From the NCBI GenBank assembly GCA_008933995.1, contig WARS01000007.1, positions 808,230 to 872,229 on the forward strand: DNA of 64,000 nt, given 5' to 3'. A program made the position numbers and the translations under genes. Positions 24,459 through 35,700 of this stretch are shown in pieces. The notes beneath the pieces are model-generated. The model made no database searches, was not told the DNA's origin, and saw nothing but the letters and a program-made list of their open reading frames with translations. Origin of the DNA: Datnioides undecimradiatus (lineage: Eukaryota > Chordata > Actinopteri > Lobotiformes > Datnioididae). The stretch's first letter is position 1. The number at the start of each line of letters is the position of its first letter.

Positions 24459-24464
24459 TTTATT
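24459..24464 (-). promoter_or_regulatory. antxr2: antxr2 poly(A) signal AATAAA
   Basis: tttatt on the plus strand reads AATAAA on the minus strand, about 100 nt beyond the antxr2 stop codon (24560-24562). If used, the 3' UTR is very short. Confidence 0.5.
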
Positions 24465-24559
24465 TACAATACACACTGAATCTTAGTGTTTGTGTTTGAC
24501 TGCGTGTCAGTCGTCTTTGGTTTGAACTGCGGTAAAGTGAAAAGTCTCGTGTCTGAACG

Positions 24560-27173
24560 TCAGTGACTCTGCACTCGGGTGAAGTTAATGCAGCGGCCCT
24601 GGAGACACACACACAAAAACATGAGTTACATTAAACACAAGCAAAGTTCATGATCCGCTCCCTGCCAGTGTGTCTACAGGAGTCAAAACGGAGAGGAGCG
24701 GCTGCTAAGACAAGCAGAATGTCACATCGTCTACACGTGAAGGAACCTGTCTGTGCATCGGAGCTGCCAAAATGCATCTTTCCTTCCACTTTTTGAAGAA
24801 TATGTATTTGAGTGCAAACTGAAAGCGTGAAAAATCCTAGTCCTAGTCCTAAATCGGTGGAGCCTGCAGCCTGCTATTACTGACGACTGAGTTGACTCGG
24901 GAAGCTCTTGTTTGTCTGCTGGGCAGATTACTCGATGGAGGAAACTGGGCGTCATCAGTTGTTATTATCCAATCAAATCACTGTGAAAATCAGTTTTCTA
25001 ATCAAAATGATAATAACTGTGTGTTTCCATGGTAACTGCTGAAGACATGATAATCAAAGTCTCCTGTGTTAATAAGCAGCTTTGTTTCCTTCCAGTTGAA
25101 CTGTCTTTGAGGGACGCGCTGCAGACGTGTCCTACCTTGTCCCGAGGTGTTGGTCTCATGATTGCCACTCTGTCGTATTGTCTCCTCAGTAACGCCAGCA
25201 ACGCATCAAAACGCCCCTGGATGGTTAATTCCATCAAAAACATAATGATTCATTTAGAATCATATCCATTTTAACCCTTAAATAGCTGCCAATATGCAGA
25301 TTCGTGCAATAAATAGGACCACCATCTAATGCAAAGTGGGTTTTAGGTGATTACCGAGGCCACTGTCTCACCTTGATGGGCGTGTACCATTTGGACTGTG
25401 ACGGGGGGTTGTAGACGGGAGGAGGTCGTGGTGGGGGCCGGGGTATGATGGGCTCCTCCACTTCCTCAGGCATGGTGACCACAGCGTCTTTGGCTTTCTC
25501 CAGCCGTGACCCCTCCTCTGTGGAGCCCTTCTGCCCCCAGCGCACCTACACGCAATAGCAAACAGCTGCATTTGCGTACCCGTGTGTGCGTTTGTCAAAA
25601 CTTAGGCGTTAAAAATACCATTAATGAAAACAAATAGAGGGAAAAGCTATGGATATTATTGTTTCTGCATTTTCACCAACCTCCATGCGTTTGATTCCTC
25701 CAGGACCTCTGCCTCCGTAGTACGACGCATCCACTGTGGGCCACCTGTGCTTGGGTAAGGGATCCTCCTCTGGTTCCTTGAAGAAAGCAAAAGTGAACTG
25801 TTGTTATCCACCAGAGAAACGTCTCGTGGTTTTGAGTTGAGTTCCTTGTTTTGTTGGTTTCCTGTTTTCTTTTGAAAAGTTTTCCCTCTTGCGTCTCTGT
25901 TCACCCTGTTTCCTGTGGCTGATTGGATCATTGTTTTCACCTGCGTCTGCTGCCTAGTCTCTATGTGTCGCATCATTTCCTTTGTTCTCCGTCAGTTCGT
26001 GGTGTTTGTTTTCCTGTGCCACCTCTCTGAGTTTTTCCTAGTGTTTTTCCCCGTGTTCCCCGGTGTGTTATAGATTCATGGTTTTTGGATTTCTGCCTGT
26101 TGTTTGGACCCTGCTTTTCCCTTTTCCCTTGGATTTGTTTGCTACACTGTTTTGGACTGATTGCTTGGTTTTGAGCCTGCCTGTCTCAACCATCCGTAAG
26201 CCTGGTTTGGTTTCCCTCTTTGTTTCGCCTCCACCACATCACACATCTCATCAACACTGCACCCACCAGCTGTTCTGAATGACTTCAAAAGTATTGCAAT
26301 CTCCCTCGGGTCACTGAGTCACCTGGACTGTGCAATATTTAACATGAATATTAAACTAAATTATACTATTATACTAAACAGTGATGATTTTAATCAAAAT
26401 TACAATGTATTTTTTTACATTTAAGAAAAAATAAAAAATGTGGAGGTGTTATTTGTTATTTTGGGGGTTTGTTTGTTTGTTTAAAACTCTTTTCCCAGCT
26501 TTTTTAATATTTTGAAATTGCATTTTTTCCAGTGGACCACATTGAACCCCTTTGGAGCGCCAGTTTTGGACCATGAACCATATGTTTGGCACCTCTAATC
26601 TACAATTAGGGTGTATTTCATGAGACAATGTGTAAGTAAATTAGGTTTTGGACTTAACACCAATGGGCATCTTTCCTTATACACACAGAACACTTTGCAC
26701 CAATGAGGGCGACAGGAAAACATGGCAGTCTCACTTTGAAGTCATCCTCGTGAAAGTGTTTTGACCTCTCCACCTTCACAGCAGGAGAATTTGTATCATG
26801 AATCTGTTCTCTGCTTCTTGAAAAAATAGTCACTCCATCGGCCAAAGGGCAACACGTCTGGGATCTACTCACAATGACGGGAGGTGGGGGAGGCGGGCGA
26901 GAGGGCGGGGGGTCTCTGATCACCTGCGAGAAACAATAAGAAACACATAACAAACACTTTATGTCCCTGGACACAGAGAGCGTTACTACAGGGACCAAAC
27001 TGCAACACTTCCATAAATACCAATAGCTCTGAATTACGGTTCCTGCCTCCACAAGGCCCGACTTTAAACTCACCACTGTGCAGCAGAGCGGCCAGAACCA
27101 CCAGAGCAAAGCCAGAGCCAGTAACAGCAGCAGAGCCAGCAGCAACCAGAGCACCCAGGTCCCGTCTGACTGC

Positions 27174-27235
<62 letters not shown>

Positions 27236-29941
27236 TCAGCTTCAGTTACAACAGGACACATGATGGTTGACCATAGTGTCATAACATATTTGTTTTTTAA
27301 CTTGATCCCATTCAAAACTCTCTTTTGTTCTGTGTTCTACTCACACACGTTGTGGCGTGGATGGTGATGGGAGCGGAGATGTAGGATTGTCCGTTGTTCA
27401 AGCTGACCAGCACTTCAATTGATCTGAAATCAGTGGGCAGAATCACTGCAAACAACATCAGAGGAGGGCACACTTCACTGCACACCTAATAGCAAGCACG
27501 TGAGATGCTCACCGAGCCTCAAGAGTTGGCGGGTGATCCAGAGGGCTGTCAACCTATTAACCCTGTCAGCTCCAGCAAAACACCAAAGTCCAGCACGCCA
27601 TTTAAGTAACAAACTGATTGGTCGGTCTCACTGTCAGAGAACATAGCAGTGCTCCGAGTCTTGATGGGCAAAATCAACCATCATGCTTGGTCGTTTGTGC
27701 TCCACTTTGAGCTACGTGGCATTCCTCCAATGTGAAACAAGGCTCTACAGAGTTTATTAAATAGTTGCCCGTACTAATCACTGGTTAGTCAGAAAGATTA
27801 GTCACATGATCTGATTGACTAAACCCTTAAAAGGCCTCCGATACATTTGTTATTGCCCTGTATTATCTCACTTGTGTTATTTATTAGTTATGAGGCTGCT
27901 GTAGGCTGATAGCGACTGACACTTTCACAGTTAGTTAGTAACAAATCCAAACTACTCAAGATCAAGCAGCTGTGCGCTTGAAACAGATGGTCAGCATCAA
28001 ATCGTCCTGGTCATATTGACGAGCGCACCACATTTGAAGCTAATGAGGGACTTTAAGAGGGAGTTGACTGGAAGCAGGTGAAAACACAGTCCGCTGAAGG
28101 AGAAGCACGTGTTTAGCATTTTTAATTTGCTTGAGAGCTGCTGCCTTACAGCTTTGTTTCTAGGTAACCTTGTCAGTTTCCCCGCTGACCTTCCAGCATC
28201 ATTAGAGCCAAGAACATTGAGTCATGACAAAGGAAGCCAGTTCCATTCAAATTCTTATCTTTTTGGGCCAGATTTCCTTGCAGTTAAATAACATTTGCTT
28301 CCAACTTTTGAGGCGGAACTCCACTGAGATCTTTTCAGCTCCGTGCTTGACAAATTATTCGAACTATGCCTGAGCGTGTCAGCGAGGAGGGAGCGTGTTG
28401 CAGAGTGGGTGAGACGTGACAACTGGGGACCCAACAGGGGGAGAGAGAGAGAGAGAGAGAGAGACGCTGTTTGAAGTGAAGCTAAATCAGCGTTGGCTCG
28501 CTCTCTAAATGCCAGAGAGATATTCTGGTCAGGCTGGCTTCACTTCATCCAACACTTTGAGCTGTTCACAGATCAGTTCTACTGTAAACATTGTTCTGGC
28601 TCCTCTCTCTGCTGCACACACACAGCACAGTGCTAGTTTCTGATTTCAAGAGACACCGAGGGATTCAAACTGATAAATCGACCATCAAATATGATTCAAG
28701 TGTTGTTTTGTTGACACAAAAGGCAGAACTCCTTTTCTGCGTTTAAGATGTGAAATGCGGCCACTCCTCAGCGTTGTCGTGGTGTGACACTGTTGCTCAC
28801 CGCTGGGCCAACGACGCATTTGCTTTACAAGCCCGCTTTGAGCCGCTCTTGTCAGACAAATGCCAAGGCTGTGATGTTAGAAAGTGATGTCACGCTGCAA
28901 TCCTCTCCAAAACCGTCTTTTTTCCCCCACCTTTCTTTTGCAAAAATCACGTCTTTTTTCTATTTATGGTGAACGCACAGGCTCGGCGTTGGCATGACAG
29001 CGAGAGAAGAGGCCGACGGGGGGCGCAGAGATGCTCGTGACTCAAGTATTTTCAGCAATCTCACAGCCTTTGGTGAGAAGTCATTTTTAATCTCAGGGGT
29101 TTTCCTGCACAAAAGAAACTCGACGGAGAAGCGCAGGGACAAATGAAGGGAGCATGTGAGCGTGCATAATGAGAGCTTCAGTCACTATTTTAAATGTTCA
29201 AACGGCACAGTGGGTTCTCAGCTGTAGATGAAGAAATTCTTGTGGCTACTGTTTATTTTGTGGGCAACTGCGACTACACATCATTAACTTTAAATAACAA
29301 TGACCAGAATGTCGCACTGTGACCCTGCAATAATACAGCTATAATTACATTTTTTATTGCAATATGAGTTTTTTAGGTCTTGTGCGGGCATCGGGCTCAG
29401 TTTAGCAGTTTCACACAGGGTTGCAAACCTCTGTGTGTGTGTGTGAGTGTGTGTGTGTGACTTACTGTCCGACCTCGTGCAGCACAGGAGCTGGACACAG
29501 CAGATGGCCGTCTCTAACTACTGTTGGCTTCTGGTCTGTGAGGGAGCAGAGACAGATAAACTCTAAGTTCCTGCTACTGCATATGAAGATGTAGTAATTC
29601 TGTTTTACACGCCATTTTACACAAAAGATCATTTGCATGTTGAGTTGCAAAAGAAACCTTATGCTACCTCCAGTAAATCTTAATCAAAACACATTTTCAG
29701 AACTTTAAGAACTATTATATCACTGTGAAGCTCAGATGAAAATTCAAAGCAACAGAGCGGCTGCAAAACAAAGGATGAAACGAATTCCAACAGATGCAAA
29801 CAAGCCAGTAAGAGGAAGAGACCCATGATAAAATACAGTTTTGTGCTATCCCTTCATGTCCTCTCAGTGACACCGCCCGCCCCCCTCACCCCCGCCTCCC
29901 CCTCGATCTCCTCAGAGACTAATGAGACAGAGATAGACAGA

Positions 29942-29976
<35 letters not shown>

Positions 29977-32900
29977 TCTCCCCTGTCCTCTCCCTGGANN
30001 NNNNNNNNNNNNNNNNNNNNNNNNNNNNNNNNNNNNNNNNNNNNNNNNNNNNNNNNNNNNNNNNNNNNNNNNNNNNNNNNNNNNNNNNNNNNNNNNNNNN
30101 NNNNNNNNNNNNNNNNNNNNNNNNNNNNNNNNNNNNNNNNNNNNNNNNNNNNNNNNNNNNNNNNNNNNNNNNNNNNNNNNNNNNNNNNNNNNNNNNNNNN
30201 NNNNNNNNNNNNNNNNNNNNNNNNNNNNNNNNNNNNNNNNNNNNNNNNNNNNNNNNNNNNNNNNNNNNNNNNNNNNNNNNNNNNNNNNNNNNNNNNNNNN
30301 NNNNNNNNNNNNNNNNNNNNNNNNNNNNNNNNNCCCCCCCCCCCCGCTCCCTCTCATAATGTCTCCTCTGTTCTCTCGCTGAAGTCAATAAAAAGCAGCC
30401 TCTGTTTGTTTCTGGACGTCATGACTCCCACTTTCCACTGCAGCATGGTGATCTGCACATCGTATCACATTACACTTCATCGATGATATAATATCCCATA
30501 GTGCACTCTAGCGTCACATGGTTACTATAGGTGCATCCTTGGCATTAGCATCCAAAAGCGTGTTATACATCAGCTGCATGTCACGAGTGTGTCCGGTGTG
30601 TGTGGTGTACTGACTGTACGTCTTATGGTCAACAGTGATGGAGCAGAGTATGTTGTCCGTCCTCCTGGACCCGCTGAATCCACTGCCCCTCAGCACCACG
30701 TCAAAGGACTCTGTGAGACATCAGACACGTTTAACAACTTAGGCACTGTGACAGAGCAGAACCAGCAATCATTAAACATTAACATGCGCTAACTTAGCTG
30801 ATAAAGACTGAAAGACTACAGCTATGCAAGTGGCTCCAAATAACAATGCTGCTGTTCTGGTGATGACGTTTGCTATCTTAGTTTAGCTTGCTGACATGCT
30901 AACATCTACAAAAGCTGTTGGGAATGTTGCTAGCTTTGCAGGTGTCTGGTCAAATTATTGGATAAATCATGAAAAAGAAAGTTGAGGGATCACTAAAGTG
31001 ACCATAATTCATCCTGAGGGGGACATGAATGTGTGTAGCATGTTTTAGAGCAATCAGTCTATAAGTGGTTGAGACTTTTGCTTAAACTCACAAATCGGTG
31101 CACGTCAGGGGATCACCAGAGACATCAGGGTTCATCCTCTGGGGACCATGAATGTATAAAAACTCAATGCCAAATGTGCACATTTTTGCTGTGTTCAGGC
31201 AAACTCACCGTTGACACAAACACTCGACGGCTCTATCGTGAATACGTCTGTGCACGACTGCTTCAGGATCTGCGTGGACATCGAGATAACAGCTCAGTGT
31301 AATGTCAGGCTCTCTCTGTGCCTTTGCTCCCGCGCTCTGCCATGTGTCGTGCTGCGATCTCACCGAGCTAACGATGTCTTTGAGGGCGTGAAACCCGGAC
31401 CGCACTGGGAACACTTGCTCTGTGCCGTCTGCGATTTCGGCAAGCTGGAGGGACGAGATGAGCTTTAGTTCAAGTTCTCACATGCGCTGAGTTATCTTTA
31501 CAGCGCTAACTTCGCTTGCTGCAACCTCTCTGGGAGGTCCTCTGCTCGGCTCAGTTCGGTGCTGCAACAGCGTTCTAGGGGGAAAAGGCGGTTTTGAGGA
31601 GATGAAAGCTGTGGGCAGCTGGCTGAAGCTTTCATCTCCTGCTTTAATGATAACAGAACAGGAAGCTTGTCTGGCATTATCCAGTTAGAGAGTGATGTAA
31701 TTGTTTCCTCCTCTGTATGCTCGGTCGGTCAAGGGCGCTTGCACCCATTGACTACTGTAGACTTTCACGGCCATCATATGTCCAGTTTTAAAGCTGTCCT
31801 GATATGCTACTATATGATACTTATTATGCAGATAAACACTGTCACTGTAATGCCATTAACGCTGCTGCAAAAACAAACCAAATAACACTAATTCATGGCT
31901 GTTGCAGGGAGTGTGTGTGTGTGTGTGTGTGTGTGTGAGGGGGGCTCCAATAGATGCCACTTAGAATGAAATATTGTGGTGTTGTATTTTGTTTTTTTCT
32001 TTGCACTGTAAATTTGATCAAGGATTAACTGATGACCTGATGTTGAGAAAAGATTGCATATCGAACACTGCAGAACAATAGTTCTTGATCATTTTTGTTT
32101 TTTTCAGTCAGGAGAGGACATTTGGGTCTAATTCAGCATGAAAAACAACTCTAGGGGCACGCCGAGTTTTCATCCTTACTGTTTTTTTGCTGTTTTCTCT
32201 GCTAACACAACCTGATGCCTGCAGAGGAGGTAACCAACATCAGGAAATGGTAACTCAAAACAAAATGTATTCCATGTTTTTACATAAACCGACTGCAACA
32301 TAAACCAGAAACTGGAAATCCCTGCCAGCCGCTTGCTGTTCGGCTCCCTGGGAGGTTTCAGCTGAACTCGAGCTGACTAACCAATGAGGTCAAGGTGAGT
32401 TGATGAACGTGAGCCAAAAACAGCAGTTCAGACCACAACCTAAGACACACACTCTCACACTCATGCAGAGAAAGGCAAATAAAACCAGTGTTTGTACAAT
32501 CGACAGTATCAGTAACAGAGACCGAAACACAGGCCAAGTGAGAGTAAAGAGAGGAGAGTATCAAAGAAATAAATGGAGTCCTCCCACCTGTTTGTGGTCA
32601 AAGTCCATGACCCCGACACAGTACACTCTGGCTCCAAACCCTCTGGCTTTGTCGGCCTGGGAATCACAGCACACAGCCCTGAGACTAGTTCTGCTTCTAC
32701 TGACAAACAGTGAAGCCGCGTTTATGTTATGGAGAGAAAGAAATTCTTAAAAGATCAACGATCGTTGCGTCAAATCCTGTGTATTTGACATTAAAATCGA
32801 CAAAGGGTTTTTAAGTCATCCATGTTTTTTTTTGCCTCTTCCGAGCAGAAACTGTTGCATTTGATATCCGTGATGCAGATTTTATTCGTCCCCAAAGGCC

Positions 32901-33828
32901 GATCATCCGTGCAGCAGTGAAACACAAGACATGAAAAACAGCAACAAACAGCACGCCGCAGTCACCGACAGCAAACCCACAACCGTCGGCTGGAAAGCAT
33001 GAAATTCAGTGTGCCGGAAGATGCTTCAAGTCTCTCTCTATGCTCTTTGTTTGCATTGCTTTGGTGTGCTTACGGAAAATTATCATTGTTGAGTGTGTGT
33101 GTGAGATACCTCCTGAACACTCAGCTCGTAGGGGTAGATCTCCAGCTTGCCGTCCGTCAGAACAATGATGATGCTGGACGACGGCGAAGTCTGCGCCTTC
33201 ATCTGCTCTGACACCTGATGAGCGAAAGTTTAGAAGTTAAGAGGATGAAACTCCTCGGCCTAAACGGCAAAACTCAGGGCAGCACACACACACACACACA
33301 CACACGTTCTCTGAAAAATGCCTTTGTAACCCTTAAAGATCACATCCCTGTCTATATTCTGCCCATTTTCAAAAATGAAAAAAATGAAAAAAATCTGTTT
33401 ATTTGTATTCATTTACAAGTTGACTGTGGTAAATTTTCCCTTCTGTTGTCAAGAATCACAGTGTTTGATGAGCACACCCACCGCTTTCATGCCTTCGTGC
33501 ATGTACGTTTCACCAGCAGGTTTGATTTGGCTCAGCTTCTTCAAACCCTCGTCTATCTTAGACCTGCGCAGCCGGAGTCCAGAACGCAGACAACACAGTG
33601 TAAATGAAGACGGATGGGAGCTCTGTGTGATCTGCGTTATCGCTGTTGTGATGTTGTTTCTCAGTAATGAGGAAGAGGGGGAGGATGGACAAGGGAGTGA
33701 GGCGGAGAAGCAGCAGGAGAAAGGAGAGGGAAGCTTAAAAACGGATGTTGTTACCTGTCTCCGGTTAGTGGCAGTATGACAACTGCTTTGGCTGAAAAGA
33801 CAATGTAGGAGACCCTCATCCTGGGACT

Positions 33829-33874
<46 letters not shown>

Positions 33875-34450
33875 AAACTTGTGAAACTGTAAATCTTCAC
33901 AAGCAAACGACATCAGAAACTGTGTTTTGTGTTTCAAAAGTGCATTCAAGTCAACAAACAGGACTCCTGCAAGAGTTATTACACATAATTTCCTCTTGAT
34001 TGGACTGAAAAGAGATTAAAACAGAAAAGATTAAAGGAAATAAGTTGATAATATAATTTTTACTTGCACTTTTGCTATTTCATGTGGTCGGATGCTAAAC
34101 TGCATTTGATTGTAGTGGCATCGTCTGTGATAACATGGCAAACCATACATATGGGCTTTTATACATATATACATATATAAAAACACACATGTACACACCC
34201 AGCACTGTAAAAAACAGGACATTGACACTATCATCTAACATCTTGTGAATGTATTGTCACTCTACAGAACATGACAAAGCAAATAACACCAGCTCACACA
34301 TTTGCATTACAGTTAAATGTGTACCCCCCCCCCCCCCACACACACACACACACAGGGACAGGCCTGTCTGTTGTGGTCAGCACCACCTTCAACATCTGGC
34401 TGAATGTTTTGCTCTTATATTTAGCAACCCACTATTAAACCTAAAGATAT

Positions 34451-34496
<46 letters not shown>

Positions 34497-35684
34497 CACA
34501 CTCACCCTGTGCACCATTACCCAGAGGGGTTTTGGAGCAGTTGGTGGCCTCGTATGATGCCTTCAGAACCAAAATAGACATGCCCTACTTTTCTGCTCAC
34601 TACTCCTGTTTTTACTGTAATTTAAAGACCCATAACGACTCCTCGCTCTTAGTATAGTCATTTTTCATTAGTTTAATTTCTGCTATGCGACCTGATTGTC
34701 TATAAAGTGCCTTTTCTTTTTGTTTTGAACTATTCCATGTAATATTTTGTGTTATTCCACATTTTTCTGAGGTTGTTTATAGTCTAAATAAGATCCCGGG
34801 GAGAGAGACACAGCATTTCAAAGCAGGCATGTTGCTCACCTGACAAACCTGTTGGTGAGCTGCTCCACAAACCCATAGATCTCTTCCCAGTGTCCTGACA
34901 CACTGCCTGACCTACGGAAACAAGCAGCACCAGGGCGATAAGTCACACTCATCCAAACATATCAAACAACGCTGAGCACGTCCAACCCTGAGGACAGCAC
35001 CGGTCCGTAAGCCAGGCAAAACAGTTTTAATGAAAACTGGGCACATGGTAGTGAAACACTGCACTGATGGGGTGTAATGTACAAATACAAATCTAAAAAC
35101 TATGCAAATTTATGTGATTTAACCAAAACTCCATGCAGCTCTTTTGATCAAGTCCATCTGAACGGAATAAAAGGCTATTATATATGACAAAATAAACAGA
35201 ATGGATGTTGGCAGGTTTGTTCTGTTAATGCTCAGAATAAACAAGCATGATTATGATTATGATTTTGTCTCTTTCCATGCTTTCTTTGTTCGTACTTAAC
35301 AGCAGCATAATACACTGAGAGAAACCCTGGAGACTCTTGGAGTGAACTTCCTCCAAGTGCACACAGCAAACACTGATGGTCAGCACAGAAAGGATTAAAA
35401 TAACCTCCGTTAAACCTGCGCTGAAGCGGCAGCAGGGGGACACGGAAAGCTAAACACAGCCATACATGGAGAGGACGAGTCAGGACTGCCTGTGAAATGA
35501 ATATATTGCTTCAGTCCCGCGTGCAAACTCGCGCGCGCTGACGGAAACAACCTGTATTCACTCACCTGTCCAGCACAAAATAAACATCAAACGCTCCATC
35601 GCAGGAGGCGTCGTCGCCGTCCTGCACGGATGCGTTCACGGTTAGAAAGAGGATGATATGGCAGTAAATCCATTTCCGATCCAT
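24560..35684 (-). CDS. antxr2: Anthrax toxin receptor 2 / capillary morphogenesis protein 2 (host matrix receptor)
   Basis: Seventeen coding exons in transcript order: 35684-35566, 34911-34840, 33826-33755, 33563-33482, 33214-33110, 32656-32588, 31444-31364, 31269-31209, 30710-30615, 29535-29466, 27423-27345, 27169-27074, 26923-26873, 25776-25681, 25545-25372, 25216-25136 and 24598-24560. They sum to 1443 bp, 480 aa, with consistent phases. The protein is a single-pass receptor that in mammals binds collagen/laminin matrix. Signal peptide about 1-18. The von Willebrand A domain (about 32-200) keeps the metal-site residues D39-x-S41-x-S43, T107 and D136. An immunoglobulin-like stalk follows (about 201-300), then a transmembrane helix about 307-330 ([20 protein letters not shown]), a Pro-rich juxtamembrane segment (335-351) and a conserved cytosolic tail ending [12 protein letters not shown], as in the long human isoform (489 aa). 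ANTXR1 is the alternative, but the tail ([19 protein letters not shown], then WYTPIK) favours ANTXR2. Confidence 0.95.
25790..26280. repeat. Possible degraded interspersed repeat in antxr2 intron 13
   Basis: A long T/C-rich stretch with gtttcctgtggctgattgg, cacctgcgtctgctgcctag and repeated 'ttttcc'/'gttttgg' words resembles 5' parts of fish retroelements. There is no coding frame or target duplication I can define. It may simply be a pyrimidine-rich intron. Confidence 0.3.
27175..27232. repeat. antxr2: (CA)n microsatellite abutting antxr2 exon 12
   Basis: About 28 CA units on the plus strand, so (TG)n on the antxr2 strand. It reaches to within about 5 bases of the acceptor AG of the transmembrane exon (exon 27169-27074) and stands in place of a normal polypyrimidine tract. 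Confidence 0.95.
28440..28464. repeat. (GA)n microsatellite
   Basis: Pure GA run of about 12 units in the 2-kb antxr2 intron between exons 29535-29466 and 27423-27345. The rest of that intron (27424-29465) shows no exon. Confidence 0.9.
29430..29460. repeat. antxr2: GT-rich tract beside the antxr2 exon 10 donor
   Basis: gtgtgtgtgtgagtgtgtgt on the plus strand gives a CA-rich run on the transcript, directly after the donor gtaagt of exon 29535-29466. A CA-rich element at this position is a known type of binding site for hnRNP L. Confidence 0.8.
29944..30380. repeat. Scaffold gap inside a C-rich tandem repeat
   Basis: A run of 29 C (29944-29972), then caatgtctcccctgtcctct, then N from 29999 to 30333, then about 12 C, then ataatgtctcctctgttctc. 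The two flanks are similar, so the gap most likely replaces further copies of one unit (poly-C plus about 30 bp of 'aatgtctcc..ctgt.ctctc'). It lies in the antxr2 intron between exons 30710-30615 and 29535-29466. Apparent reading frames through the N run are meaningless. Confidence 0.8.
30780..31190 (+). repeat. Teleost 'gctaacatgctaa' dispersed repeat, copy B
   Basis: Contains gctgacatgctaacatctac, then 'gttgggaatgttgctagctttgc', 'gagggatcactaaagtgacc', 'attcatcctgaggg', 'gggatcaccagagacatcag' and 'ttcatcctctggggaccatg'. The last two blocks are diverged internal copies of the earlier pair, typical of this widespread teleost repeat. It fills nearly all of the antxr2 intron between exons 31269-31209 and 30710-30615, ending close to the exon 8 donor. 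Confidence 0.65.
31913..31938. repeat. (GT)n microsatellite
   Basis: GT run of about 13 units in the antxr2 intron between exons 32656-32588 and 31444-31364; no exon is recognised elsewhere in that intron. Confidence 0.9.
33829..33872. repeat. antxr2: (CA)n microsatellite forming the antxr2 exon 3 acceptor tract
   Basis: About 21 CA units. On the antxr2 strand the sequence is (TG)n running straight into the acceptor TGTCAG of exon 33826-33755, so the repeat itself forms the acceptor region. Confidence 0.95.
34324..34353. repeat. Poly(C) plus (CA)n
   Basis: A run of C followed directly by CA units, in the antxr2 intron between exons 34911-34840 and 33826-33755. Confidence 0.85.
34452..34489. 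repeat. (CA)n microsatellite
   Basis: About 19 CA units followed by degenerate CACT units, antxr2 intron 2. Confidence 0.95.
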
Positions 35685-35700
35685 AATCCATGCGTTTCAT
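35587..35700 (-). promoter_or_regulatory. antxr2: Overlapping upstream reading frame at the antxr2 start
   Basis: Two ATGs (minus strand, at 35700 and 35691, same frame as each other) precede the antxr2 ATG at 35684 and lie in a different frame. That frame runs 37 codons into the coding exon and stops at 35587. The main ATG has A at -3 and G at +4, a good context. If the mRNA begins upstream of 35700, this overlapping frame would reduce receptor translation. Confidence 0.45.

Noticed and set aside
24998-25135. Reading antxr2 on past codon 468 to the stop at about 24998, giving a different tail
   Set aside because: The donor aag/gtagga at 25136/25135 and the downstream exon 24598-24560 give [12 protein letters not shown], which matches the long human isoform. 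Retained-intron forms may still exist.
26654-27226. A 190-codon minus-strand frame beginning with a Cys-Val repeat
   Set aside because: It starts in the TG microsatellite and runs through the real antxr2 exon 12 and then intron. Only 27074-27169 is a coding exon, confirmed by phase and homology.
29825-30486. Long open frames on both strands across 29825-30486
   Set aside because: They exist only because the N run is read as open sequence; the ends are poly-C/Pro or poly-G/Gly low-complexity.
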